In this document: positions 22,801 to 32,900 of the stretch, in pieces | Numbering within the stretch: the stretch's first letter is position 1 | Layout of the letters: each line of letters starts with the position of its first letter | From: Chromera velia | Lineage: Eukaryota; Sar; Chromeraceae | Direction: 5' to 3' | DNA length: 36,733 nucleotides | Assembly: GCA_018398765.1 (NCBI GenBank) | Contig: JAHBMJ010000470.1 | Location: 9,922 to 46,654 of the forward strand | Position numbers and translations under genes: made by a program | Notes under the pieces: generated by a model | The model's input: the letters and a program-made list of their open reading frames with translations, nothing else | What the model was told of the DNA's origin: nothing | The model's database searches: none

Positions 22801-25800
22801 TCAGTCATACAGAGCCTACAGGGAGTTGTCTTGGGCATCGTCTTCCTTCCCTCTTACTCTGCTGATCCCCCCACGAATTGATTTCTTTCGGTCAAGCAAT
22901 TGTGACTTCTTCTTCTTCTTCCACTCGACTCTACCACCACACGTGCACATGACAGCCAAGGAGACGAGCCGATTGATTGACTCAACTTGATTGACTGACT
23001 GACTGACTGACTGACTGACTGACTGACCAACTGACTGACTGACTGACTGACTGACTGACCAACTGACTGCCTGACTGACTGACTGACTGACATGCGCACT
23101 TGAGGAAGTACTTGGAGAATTCTCCGTCGATGCACTGCACTCTGGCCTGCCCCATGTGTCTGAACGGATCCATCCCCTCTGCAGCAAAACGGCCGTCAGA
23201 GCACTGGAGCCTCATGTCTGTGTGAGAAGCAATCCTGTGAGGAGGCTCCGGGAGAGTGACGGGCTCATGTCCTGGTACGAACCTGCAATTTGTGAGCATT
23301 CATTTCTGTGTGTGCATGAAAAGAAAGTCTCCCAACATACCCGCGACCCCCCATCGCAACCCCCCCCACCATCACCCCGGTAGACAGGAATGCAGACAAG
23401 AAAAACACCACTCAGAATAGAAAGACAACACACACCCACAGACGGAATGACTCACTGACTGACATGAAGCCATATTGGGGGAAGAAAAGTTCCTCCGGGT
23501 CTGAGGGAGACGTTGCCGGGGTCTGTTCGTGACAGCTCTCTGCAGGGGGGTGCGTTCACGTTCTTTGTAAGGAGGCAGGGGAAGGGAGCACACCCAAATG
23601 GTGCTGAAGCAGAGCTGTAGCAACAAGCCATTTGAGGCAACAGCGGGATTTCATTTATGGAAGAACCTGCCTCAGGGTCTTTTGCTTTTCCATTTACGAA
23701 AGAATCTTCCTCAAAGTCCTGCTTGCTCATGTTGATGCACCTCTTCTCTTCTTTTGATGGACAATAGAGTGGCTGACTTCTGCAGACATTTACTTTCATA
23801 CAGAATTCTTTTTCAGGAAAAAAAAAAGCTGACTTCTGCAGACAAGCCCATGAGGCTGCCAGACGCCGTCGACACAGACAGTGACTCCTTCGGGGCTTGC
23901 CGTGATGTTGTGATGGAAGTTCTCGGTGTTGCAGACAACTTCCAGAGCGTCCGAGTGTCGGTACACAGAGTGCAAGTGTGCAAGCTCCTCTGGAGAGACG
24001 ACAACCCTGGAACCATTCAGCTGAGCGACAGGGTCCAAAACCCTGTATCTGTCTCTGCTCTTGTCGAGACCACTCGGGAGAAAGGCGGGGCAGTCGCCTG
24101 CATCAAATTGAAGAATCAATGAGAGAGAATTGTCAGTCAACATGATCGATAATTCGAGTCGGTGTATTGTCAAGCGCTCTCGATTTGTGAAAAGTTTCTG
24201 CATCAAAGTGCTGAAATATGTTTTTTTTCTTTCACTGTGGAGTATACATGCAGTTGGCAAAAAGAAAACAAGCCGTCAGCAGTGCCTTCCCGACAGACTG
24301 ACGGAAGCAGCGGAGCGTTTGGGGAACCCATGCCCCGTCCGTGCAGGTGATCTCTTCGTATTCTGTCTCCTCCTCTATTCCCTCCGTCTCCCCTTCCTCC
24401 GGCTTCCTCTTCTTCATGTTCTTCCAGAGCCAGTCAGAAGGACCGTGGTGACCCTCTCTGCACCCACCCATCCATCCACACAAGGCGTGCACCTATCCAT
24501 CCATCCATCCATCCATCCATCCATCCATCCACACAAGACGGCCACAAGGTTATGCTTTGGGGGGTGAGGCACGAAAAATGCCCTCTGGATGGACACGGAG
24601 TGCACAAAAAGAACAACCACCGACGTTGCGTTTGTGGGGGTCACAGGCGTCGGTCATCAGACGAGAAAAAGGAGTCGGTCTTCTTAAGTACAGACATACG
24701 AAAAAAACAGAAGTACGCGAAAGAAAAACTAAAGGAGAGAGCCGGTTTCTCCTTTTCTTTTTCATCTACCAAGCCTCTGTTCTTGCGTGCGTCAATCTTT
24801 TTCATCTACCAAGCCATGCACTGACTGACTGACCTGCATGTGACGTTCACTGAGGCCCCGTGATGTCTGGAGAAGCCCTCCACCTCATACCTCTCCGTGT
24901 CGGGCCACGCGAGGGCATTGCAGTCCTCTGCAGGGAGGCAGGGAAAGAGGGAGAAAGGAAGAGAGATGATCTGCGTGTCTCCTTAATTGTCATGCAGTGC
25001 GTTCAATGAGCTGCACGCGTACACTCAGTATGTTGATCGACAAGCTGCATGCCCGACTTCCTGATTGACTTATTCCGCTTCCCCCCGTCGCATACTCACT
25101 CACATTCACGGACTCACTTACTCACTGACTCATGCAGAGAAGGGACACCTTCCCCAGATGGCCGTCGTTGCATTCGATTTGCTCCTCCGTCTCCCCACTG
25201 GACGAGTCGACCAGAGGAGAGTACCCGTCAGCACACCCGACAGCAAACACGGCCCCGTGGGGGATCAGGTCGGAATCCTCGGGGATGGCGTGCTCATTCA
25301 GTCCGCCTGTGATCCGTCTGGCTGGGCCGTATCCCGCGTGGAGACGGGAGGGGAGCTCGTCTTTTGTGCAGTGCGCTGCAACCATGTCAACCAGACAGAA
25401 AAAAAACAGAAGTTGGCGACCACGCCCTATGTCAAAAAAGACTGAAAATAGAAAGAAAGAACACGAGAAGGAAAGTGAGTGCAGTGCAGAGAAGTTCAAC
25501 AGGACAATGAATTTTGCCTTTTTATCTGCTTTCTAATCACTACTCTCGTAAATTAAGAATACACAGTGTTCAACAATGATCATTGTGGTATTTGACTTGA
25601 CACCGGCATTTCCCTGCATCTGCACAGAACTCCCACTGCCTATGATTGCTTCACTGGAAAGACGTTGTTGCTCGTGTCCGAGCTTCAGTTTTCTGGCGCT
25701 GATGGGAACTGTAACCACAGAAAAGAAATAAATACACGCAAGAAAGACGAGACTGATGATACTGCCATGCAGTCGCAGGACGTTTTCCTTCTAGACTGTC

Positions 25801-28800
25801 TGCATTTCTCTGGGTGCCCCCCCCTCGTGGTACCTTTGCATGCGATGTGCCTGGGCGTGTAGGTGCCGTTGACGCACGTGACTGTCTGGTTCTGCGGTGC
25901 TTCCTCTGAAGGGTCCTTGGAGTCAACAACCGCAGCTCCGGCCTTGTCGGGATCACAGGAGAGACCGAAGCAAGCCCCGTGCTCAGAGGACTCTCTGATG
26001 ACACGGGAGGGGTTGAGCTTGTAGAGGCCCTTGGGGTCCATCAACTTGTAGGCGGGACACCGTTCTGTGTGTAGTTTCGTTTACCCACATGTTAATATAA
26101 AAATCTCAGATTGAGTCAGTCAGTGAGTCTGTGAGTGCAGAAGCTCTCTCTCGCCCTACGTAGGTGCGCACCGGCGTGTGTGAGTGCTTGCATGCGTGCG
26201 TGTAAGTAAGTGAGTGAGTGTGTGTGAGTACGAGTGCATCTGTGGAGGGTGGAGGGGGGGGAGGGGTGACTGGGCGTGGGTGGCTGGATGGCTGTATGAG
26301 TGCATGCGTGTGTCTTCGCCGGCCAGTTCATGGCAGAGATTCATCTCTCAATTTACTGAATCTGCTTGTCTGTTTGGCACACTATGCCATTCCTTGACTG
26401 ACTTCCGCATGTGATAGTAGGGTTCTCCGAGAAGCGGCCGTCGACGCAGGTGATCACCTGTTCCTCGGACCCGAACGAGGGCTCACAGGATACCCGAACC
26501 TGTCCCGAAGGAACAACGAGGAACCCGTCCTGTGCCTTGGGTTTGTGGAACGCCGTCTCATTTGGCTGCCTCACCTCCACAGAGTAGGCAGGAGAGTCCG
26601 CGAGTCTAGAGAAGGGCTCCATGGAGCAGTGGCCTGAAGGGAGGGGGNGGGGGGGGGGGGGTGAGAGGAAGACAGTGAAAAGGAATTTCCATGTGGATGA
26701 TTGTCCTTCGCGTGTTTGGCTGTAGGGGAGGGTCACTGCTTTCGTCCGGGGATGTCCGCAAAACTGAAACAGACCCAAAAATGCTATTTATTATTTCTGT
26801 ACGATGCGTGTACATACGAGGGAGAGGAGACTTACGCGTGCAGTCGAGAGAGACCATAGAGAATCCCCTGAGTCGCTCGAAAGGAGCCGGCTGCATCACC
26901 TCAGGGTCCCCCATGCAAACCAATTCGTCGACAGCCTCCAGGTTCCCGTCAGCACTCACGTAGCCCTGCTCGGAGTTGCATCTGCATGCACAGGGGGGCA
27001 GGAAGGAGGAATCGATATTTGAAAGAAGGAAAATCGATCGAATGGGCAGAACAATGGACTCGAATGACAAGTTTTCTCTGCGCCCTCTTCGGAGTTGTTT
27101 TGCTGAAAACTTGAGGCCGTCAAGAAATGAGCAAAGCTCTCACATGACGCCGCAACGCACCTCTCTTCCAATATGAATTAGCCTTCCAACTTGCGAAAGA
27201 AATAGATGGTACAACTGTCCAGAAGTACTTGTTCTTCCCCGCGACCAATCTACAGAGCTGAACTGAGACAAATATTCGATTTGCGAAACGCGAGCTGACC
27301 TTGCAACGACAGAGTCCAGGTATTTGATTGTGTGAGGGACACTCAGAGTTCTATTCGCATCTGTTGCGTTTGTTGTTTCGTTTCCTGTCGCCATCGTCTC
27401 TGAGGCGCGTTCAGAGGAAGCCAGCACAGAGATCACTCGGGGCTTAAATGAAATTGTCATGGGGCCTCTACAATCCCCATTGGAATTGGCGTCACACAAC
27501 AGACGCCCGGTGCGGATCTGTTCGGTGTCACAATCAGCAATGCAGGTCAGCGTGCGGCGTGCCCAGTCCCCCTCGACACGCTTCACCTCTTCTTCCGTGC
27601 CTGATGAAATGCTATGATACCCAGCGGCGCACTGCACCTTCTTGCTACGCGGGTCAGTCCCTGGCAGGACATCAATTGACCTATCGTCTGGGAATGGAGG
27701 GCAATGAGGCTCGCATTGGATCTCCACTCTTTCAAATTCGCCGTCCACACACAGAACTTCCTGGGCCTCTCCGGGAACTCCATACCCATCTGCACACCTC
27801 ACGGTCGTCCTCTCTCCGTGCCCATTGCCGAAGCTGTCAATCACAAATCGACTCTTGTCGCCCGGTAATGGAAAATCTGCCTGACTTGCACACCGTCTCC
27901 TGCACTCCAACAGAACCTCTGTCCACGCTCCTCCTGCACAGCGGGAGGTGAATTTCTTCTCACCCCCCACTGCTGACCCTTCAGACGAACATTGAACTGT
28001 CACAGCCGCCCCGAATTGTGTCAACTCCATCAATTTTCCCTTCACCTCAGTGTCTGCAAATTCAAAAAAGCCCTTCGGTAATTCAAAAGGGCGGCAGTTG
28101 ACCTCACACGACAACGTCCTCTCCTCCCACGCCCCCTGAACGCATCGGATCTCTTCCCCATTCACCCCTGTGGCTGCCGAGCTACCGGCAGAACATTTGA
28201 GAGTCCGGACAGCCCCGTGCTGCAACGACCCTTCTGCAGGCTGCACATGCAGCATTCCACCATCCAGCACTGGGGGATAGAGAGGGCAGGGAGGAAAGCA
28301 CTGAAAGGGGACAGGGGACCACTGGCCATCCGAGCACGTCACGGCGTGCCCGTCTTTCTCAATGCCCACAGCTGTATCAAGACCTGCTCTGCAGACAACC
28401 CCCAACCTAGTGTTGTGTCTAGTGCTGTGTGTGTCTCCAGAGATCGCGACACCCTCCACGAATTTGGAAGAAGACTCGAAAGTCTCCGTGCAATCACGGA
28501 AACATTTCAATGCAGTCTCTGTCCACATCCCTCCGTCTGCACATCGGACAATATCGTCATCCTTCGATAAGTCCTGAGACGAAAAACCGCTCCCGCACTG
28601 GATATGGCGCCACGCTCCTCTTCCCTTCCCCTGACCCCCGACTGCTTCCATGTGTCTCTCTGCCAGACGGTATCCCGTCTCAAAGTCCGGACACTCAACC
28701 TGACAGCTGCAGTCACAATTTTCCGCCCCCTTCGCTCTAAAGTCGCATTGCTCTCCTTCTTCAACCAGGCCGTTCCCACAGGCCCGAGTACGCCCAGCGG

Positions 28801-30091
28801 CGTCACTCAAGGCCTGCATTCCCAACCCCATGTCTTGGGGCCGTGAGATGATGGACTCAAACTCGACTTTCCATGCAAGCAGAGAACCGAAGAAACAATC
28901 TTCCTTCAGCCTGTCACATCCGATCGTCCAGTTCCCTGCCGCAGATGCCCTCTGCAACAGATCTGTATCGTCCGCTGTCTGTTCCCACGAGCCCAACTCT
29001 ATGGGCTCACTGTTTGCCACCTCATGATAAAGGCGGAATTTCAGACGACCCGGTTTGATCATATACCCTGTCACGGCAAACATCCTCTGACCCCCCCTAC
29101 ACGTCGTTGCCAAAAACGACGACGCCCCACTACCAGCGTCGTCATTCCATTGGAGGCCAAACCGAAATTCCGCTAAATTCACTTCACCCCTCTCCTCTTC
29201 ACTCATCTTGCTGCCCCCCTCTGACCCTTCTGCTGCAGTCTCTTCCTCCACCGTCTCACTCTCCCTCACCACCCCCGCTGCCGGCAACAAAACGACTTGG
29301 AATCCCCTCCCATTGTCGAACAAAACCTGCCGCTTTTGTGCCTCTTCCCCCCCCCCTCTGTCGGGACTTTCAAACAAAAACGTGAAAGTAAAGCCCCCCC
29401 CAAACCCCACAGAGCGAATCAGGGGGCTCATTTCCGATCCCATCACCGCCGCCTTATTGCTCCTGAACGCCAGAGCCCCACTCGGCTGCTCAACGTGCAG
29501 CGTCTCGGGTGAGTCTGGCTTCATCAACGTTTCCTCGTCCTCCTCGGCACTCCACTTCTCCATCATGCCAAACCCGGAAGCTTCCAGATGTTGCGGCACA
29601 AATGTGAACGCCGACATGGCAGAGGAGGGCTCCGATCGCTGCAGAGAGACACACGACCAGACAGACAGACAGATAGAGAGACAGTGAGGAAGACGGACAA
29701 GCACTCCTGTGAATCTTTTGTTCGCATGAGGACTGAAGATCCCGGCAGAGCCCTGGAGGAAGGACGGAAATTTTCGAAACTTCGACGGAGGTTGCAAAAA
29801 TTGAAGTAGATAAATGTACGAAAAAAGCAAAGGGAAGAAAAGAAACGAAGGAAAAGAAGAACGCCCAGAACCCCTTGCAACACATCTCAAAGTCTTTGCA
29901 TGCCAGCTGACTGACCGAAATCGTCTCCCCGAGCGACTGCGACACCTGCACAACAGCCGAAACACATGCGAGTCAAGAAGCGTTCACAACTCTCAGATAC
30001 GCGGCCGCTCCAGACACAACGAAACGAATTACTTGCACAGGCTTGAACACCCTCATGATGTGCACATGCACACATACTCTCTCTCTCTCTT

Positions 30092-30132
<41 letters not shown>

Positions 30133-30173
30133 CACACACACGCACACACACACACACACACACACTAACACAC

Positions 30174-30218
<45 letters not shown>

Positions 30219-30316
30219 CTCACACGCACACACACACACACACGCACGCACGCACGCACGCACAGTCTGACCAGAGCGGCAGAGCCCAGTAGGACTCGCC
30301 GAATCGTCTTCTTCAT
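13260..30316 (-). CDS. Very large secreted protein: LamG-like domain, CGNG Cys motif and about 21 sushi/CCP-like modules
   Basis: Exons join in one continuous frame: 30316-30272, 29945-29916, 29638-27300, 26981-26836, 26633-26403, 26064-25834, 25375-25130, 24927-24834, 24457-24303, 24097-23834, 23539-23464, 23282-23092, 22487-22331, 22042-21945, 21529-21425 (weak), 20895-20725, 20489-20481 (weak), 20447-20250, 19860-19738, 19537-19451, 19094-19040, 18794-18619, 18208-18087, 17884-17752, 17470-17267, 17107-17071, 16727-16618, 15987-15917 (weak), 15811-15602 (start weak), 15019-14860, 14560-13809, 13343-13260. The product is about 2,370 residues. It starts with a short hydrophobic leader (VLLGSAALV), and no later membrane helix is seen. 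Sushi modules bind partner proteins or sugars at cell surfaces in other lineages, so an adhesion or extracellular-matrix role is the best guess. Separate genes instead of one cannot be excluded, but no start or stop signal breaks the chain. Confidence 0.8.
14991..15152. repeat. Duplicated exon-intron boundary flanking a small inverted repeat
   Basis: Segments 14991-15042 and 15101-15152 match over 52 bases with 5 differences. On the minus strand each copy holds the acceptor region and the first codons of an exon. Between them lies a perfect 14-base inverted repeat, gcatttattttcat at 15045-15058 and its complement at 15091-15104, which partly overlaps the second copy. Confidence 0.85.
16071..16172. 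repeat. (GACA)n microsatellite in intron
   Basis: GACA/CAGA repeats with small variations (GAGA, CAAA) lie inside the intron between exons 16727-16618 and 15987-15917 of the sushi gene. A shorter GACA run lies at 19423-19446, immediately downstream of the donor at 19450. Confidence 0.85.
19124..19172. repeat. (CA)n microsatellite in intron
   Basis: A CA run lies upstream, in gene sense, of the exon starting at 19094. A second alternating CA/CG run lies at 19864-19904, directly before the acceptor of the exon starting at 19860. Confidence 0.85.
22985..23092. repeat. (GACT)n microsatellite starting at a splice donor
   Basis: On the minus strand the donor of the exon ending at 23092 reads gtcagtcagtcagtc. 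The GTCA unit continues with minor breaks for about 100 bases into the intron. Confidence 0.9.
23771..23846. repeat. Duplicated splice-donor segment flanking an insert
   Basis: The 17-base word gctgacttctgcagaca occurs at 23772-23788 and 23830-23846. It covers the 3' end of the exon at 24097-23834 and its donor. The intervening sequence contains catttactttcatacagaat (23787-23806), which matches 19 of 20 bases of the insert at 15046-15065. Confidence 0.75.
24490..24533. repeat. (ATCC)n microsatellite in intron
   Basis: A run of ATCC units lies upstream, in gene sense, of the acceptor for the exon starting at 24457. Confidence 0.85.
26641..26661. repeat. G run with one N
   Basis: A homopolymer of G containing an N at 26648 lies in the intron just before the acceptor of the exon starting at 26633, where it is poly-C in gene sense. 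It is probably a base-calling gap. Confidence 0.85.
27300..28700 (-). other. Six sushi-like modules, and the start of a seventh, within one exon
   Basis: Modules begin at [52 protein letters not shown] and [10 protein letters not shown]. Each has four cysteines with the third in a CxxGxW-like motif, as in [15 protein letters not shown], and the fourth eight to ten residues later. The sixth has Arg (codon CGT, 27580-27578) where the third Cys should be. A seventh starts at [10 protein letters not shown] and carries an unusual insert of about 90 residues rich in Ser, Thr and Asn before its second cysteine in the next exon. No intron interrupts these modules. Confidence 0.85.
28690..28789 (-). 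other. CGNGxxExGExCD cysteine motif
   Basis: The segment [15 protein letters not shown] followed by [10 protein letters not shown] matches the cysteine-rich repeat CGNGxxExGExCDxGN (DUF4215/myxococcus-type) found in extracellular proteins of bacteria and protists. It links the jellyroll to the first sushi-like module. Confidence 0.75.
28790..29638 (-). other. LamG/concanavalin-like jellyroll domain region
   Basis: About 280 residues precede the cysteine-rich part. Alternating hydrophobic stretches such as [32 protein letters not shown] and [10 protein letters not shown], and the ending [16 protein letters not shown], fit the beta strands of a LamG-like lectin jellyroll with a following marker segment. 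This is a fold-level guess from strand pattern and position, not a clear motif match. Confidence 0.5.
29916..30316 (-). other. 5' exons of the sushi gene: start codon and leader
   Basis: The ATG at 30316 begins [15 protein letters not shown] and ends at the donor gtcaga (phase 0). A 30-base exon at 29945-29916 ([10 protein letters not shown]) follows, between the acceptor tgtgcag and the donor gtcagt, then the large exon at 29638. The basic-then-hydrophobic start looks like a signal peptide, although the hydrophobic stretch is short. The first intron is mostly (CA)n. Confidence 0.6.
30061..30264. repeat. Long (CA)n-type repeat in first intron
   Basis: About 200 bases of CA repeats with CACACG and CACTAA variants fill most of the first intron of the sushi gene between exons 30316-30272 and 29945-29916. 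In gene sense it is a GT-rich stretch. Confidence 0.9.
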
Positions 30317-31753
30317 CTCGGGTGCCTCTTGAGAAAGCCTAAAGATGACAACAAAAGCTGTGTTCTCTAAATTGATTAAAATCTGGTTGATGCCAATTGA
30401 GAATTTAAAAGAAAAGGATCTGCAACTTCCTGAGTCTGATTCTCCGGACTATTTCCTTCTTCAGTCTCTTCTCCGGACAATCAGCGCCCGTCCCTTCCGT
30501 GCAATTGACGATGAGAGTAGGAATGGAGTACATACACAGCTGACGGGACTCGAGACAACGCGAGGGATGTTGACTCAGTTTCCCTCTTCGATTTGGTCAC
30601 AGTGGAATGCCCTCAGACATTCAGGAAGTGCTGTCAGACATGAAGCATACTCTAGAAGAACGGAGTGCTGCCTAGCTCAACCATCGACTCAGCAGTGAAC
30701 AATGAATTATAAGGCGGAGGAAGAATGAAATGCAGTTGAACAGATCGAGCGCTGCATGCATGCAGAATTAATTATCGATCGATGTGAATTAAGGTGCATG
30801 CGTACATGCATGTATCGGTATAGAAGCCAATTAAGTTTGACGTATTTTACGGCGCGCGGGTTCCTGGCGTGGTCTCGTACGTTGGTATATACGATCGTAT
30901 ATACGTGGCCCTCGTTCCCGCACGCAGCAGGCTCTGTACATGCAACCAGCTAGGTCAGTCAGACAGTCTGCATGTCAGAACAATCTCCATGATTCAATAA
31001 TTTTTTTCAATGTAGTAAATTTTAGTAAATTTTATCATGCATAGTCTTTGTCTGATTGATTAATTGGTATCAATCTAATACGCTGGCGATCGGCAGATGA
31101 CTTTTTATGTGCATTTTTTGTGCATTTTAATCTCTCCAGACTCTGTCACATCGCGATTTCTCTGGGGAGAGTAGGTGAAAGCCTCTAATTGCATATTAAA
31201 TTTCCTGTCAGGATGAAACAGAAGACTCAAGCTGAGGTGCTAAAACAGTAACACGCAAAAAATATTGTATATATAGACGGATTCACTGGTTTTCTTATGT
31301 AAATTTGAAATAATCTAAAGTTCTGAATGAGGTTGATTCCCCCTGCATGATTGAATAAGGTTATGAAACAACTTTTTTTACATATATTTTAAATTCTGTT
31401 AATTAAATTTATCGATTCTTTTTCCTCTCACTATTCCTAGCTAATATTGATTAGTAATAAAGTGTAGGGAAAAAATCTAGAGAAAAATAGTATGGTGTAG
31501 AGTATGGTCCTTTAAAAAAACATACATGCTCGACTTATGACAAGAAAGATACGCACTGAATCGCACTGACACAGTAGAAGCTAACCTAGCTAAGTATCAA
31601 CATGGGGGCTCGAGAAGAAACGCAGAGCGTTGGCCTTGGAAGGGTTTCAACAAAGCTTATAACAATCAAAAGCATTCAAAAGCGCTCTCTGCATGGGGAG
31701 TCACTCAGCTAGTTACATGCATGCAGCAAATCCTACAAGATGCATGATCTAAA
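30317..31753. other. Intergenic region with AT-rich block
   Basis: This lies between the start of the sushi gene and the 3' end of the channel gene. Up to about 30710 the composition is average and may hold the sushi gene promoter. From 30720 to 31740 it is AT-rich with many short palindromes (atgcatgcatgc, atcgatcgat, catgcatg). No gene or RNA is supported. Confidence 0.55.
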
Positions 31754-32900
31754 TTATAGCGTCGAGTCTGGTGGAAGACAAGAGCCCGGGAGATGCCTGG
31801 AGATTTCTGACCAGTTTGAAAATGTTTGCCTGCCAGAGGAAGAAAAACGCATGTTTTCCCTCTCCCCTTCCCCTTGTGCCCCCCAATCCATTCTTGCAGT
31901 GCCGCTCACCGTCTCTCTCCCCCCCTCAATTCCAAAAGAACTCCTTCCACCCCCACGCTCGTGGTCCCTCTTCCACATCTCCCCCCCAACCCCCACCACA
32001 GCACCTCCTGTTGACCTCCTCACGGGACTTGTATCCATCATCTGATTCACCTTTGACTTCCCTCTGACGCTGGTGGTCTTACTGACAGGGGGCCCTTTCG
32101 AGCTCAAGTGGAGGGCGGCACGGGAAGAACAAGCAAGGGAATCCCCCCCCTGCAATGGGAAAGAGGAGGGCTGAGCGGAAGGTGACGGCAGCGGGCTTTC
32201 AGGAGGAAAAGGACGGGGCTGAGGAAGGACCCGAGAAGGTCGATGAAGGTAGACAGACTGAGTCTCCAGGGGGACGGTAGAAGAAGATGGTGTTGGGGGG
32301 TCTTTTCTTCCCTTCTCTCTCCAAACAACTGCTGCGTCTTCCCTGTGGTTGGAATAGGCAGGGGTGGGAGTGGGAATGGTTGGATGGTTCAGGGAACTGT
32401 CGAAAGTATGGGAAGAGACATGATGAAAATTTAAAGGAGGCTGATGTTCTTGAGGGTCCTCCTCTAAGATCCTCTCTGTTTGATATCCGTCCTCCATCAC
32501 TGCTTCGGAATCTGTATCTTCTCTTCTTCTTCTCTCTCTCTTCTTCTTCCTTCTCTTCCCCCCATACGATCGCTCCATCTCCCTCTCCATCTCATAACTC
32601 TGTCTCTCTCTGTCATTCTCGTCGCGTCTCTGCCTCTCTGCCTCCATCTCATCCTGCCTCTCTCTCTCATACCGCCTCTCCCTCTCCCTCTCTTGCTGCT
32701 CCCTTTCGTCTTCACTAGGTGTCGTTACAAAATTGATCGGCACCGTGTCTGGCTTCTCATACTGACTCCCTCCTTTGTACGTTGCCGGTGAGGCGGTCGA
32801 GTACAGTCCCCCTATTCCATTTTCGTCCCTTCTCGCACACATCTCCTTTGACGCTTTCCGCCCCCCTTCTCTGCTTGCCCCCTTCCCCTCTCCATTCTGT
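31754..32900 (-). other. Low-complexity charged C-terminal tail of the channel
   Basis: After TM2 and a Cys/Arg-rich juxtamembrane segment (CLCCRLKRNQRRRRQ), the frame continues for about 380 residues. There is an Arg/Glu block (EREQQERERERRYERE) likely to be helical, a basic block (KRRKKKRERRRRED), then Pro/Ser-rich sequence to the stop. No catalytic domain is recognised. The frame stays open throughout, which supports real coding use. Confidence 0.7.

Larger units (their letters stand above)
14860..26981 (-). other. Sushi-like modules 7 to 21, one or two exons per module
   Basis: Each module has the order C1 (DCPAF, HCSMEP, RCPAYK), C2 ([16 protein letters not shown]), C3 in CxxGxW or a variant ([28 protein letters not shown]) and C4 (TITC, LRC, FTC). 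Almost every intron after C4 is phase 1. Several modules are split by a further intron near C2, in phase 2 or 0. The exon at 18794-18619 has no long open frame around it and was found only from splice sites. It carries ISCQPGW and [14 protein letters not shown]. The exon assignments at 21529, 20489 and 15987-15811 are the weakest. Confidence 0.8.

Noticed and set aside
22985-23092. Regular repeat that could be taken for a CRISPR-like or satellite array
   Set aside because: It is a 4-base microsatellite without spacers, inside an intron of a eukaryotic gene.
23452-23799. Long minus-strand open frame with several cysteines between two sushi exons
   Set aside because: It breaks the phase chain and lacks the sushi order. 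A 76-base exon at 23539-23464, read in another frame (SCHEQTPAT), joins perfectly to the next exon, so most of this frame is intron.
30720-31740. Possible transposon or RNA gene in the AT-rich block with many short palindromes
   Set aside because: I found no long terminal repeats, no coding frame and no cloverleaf-like fold; the palindromes are short and scattered.
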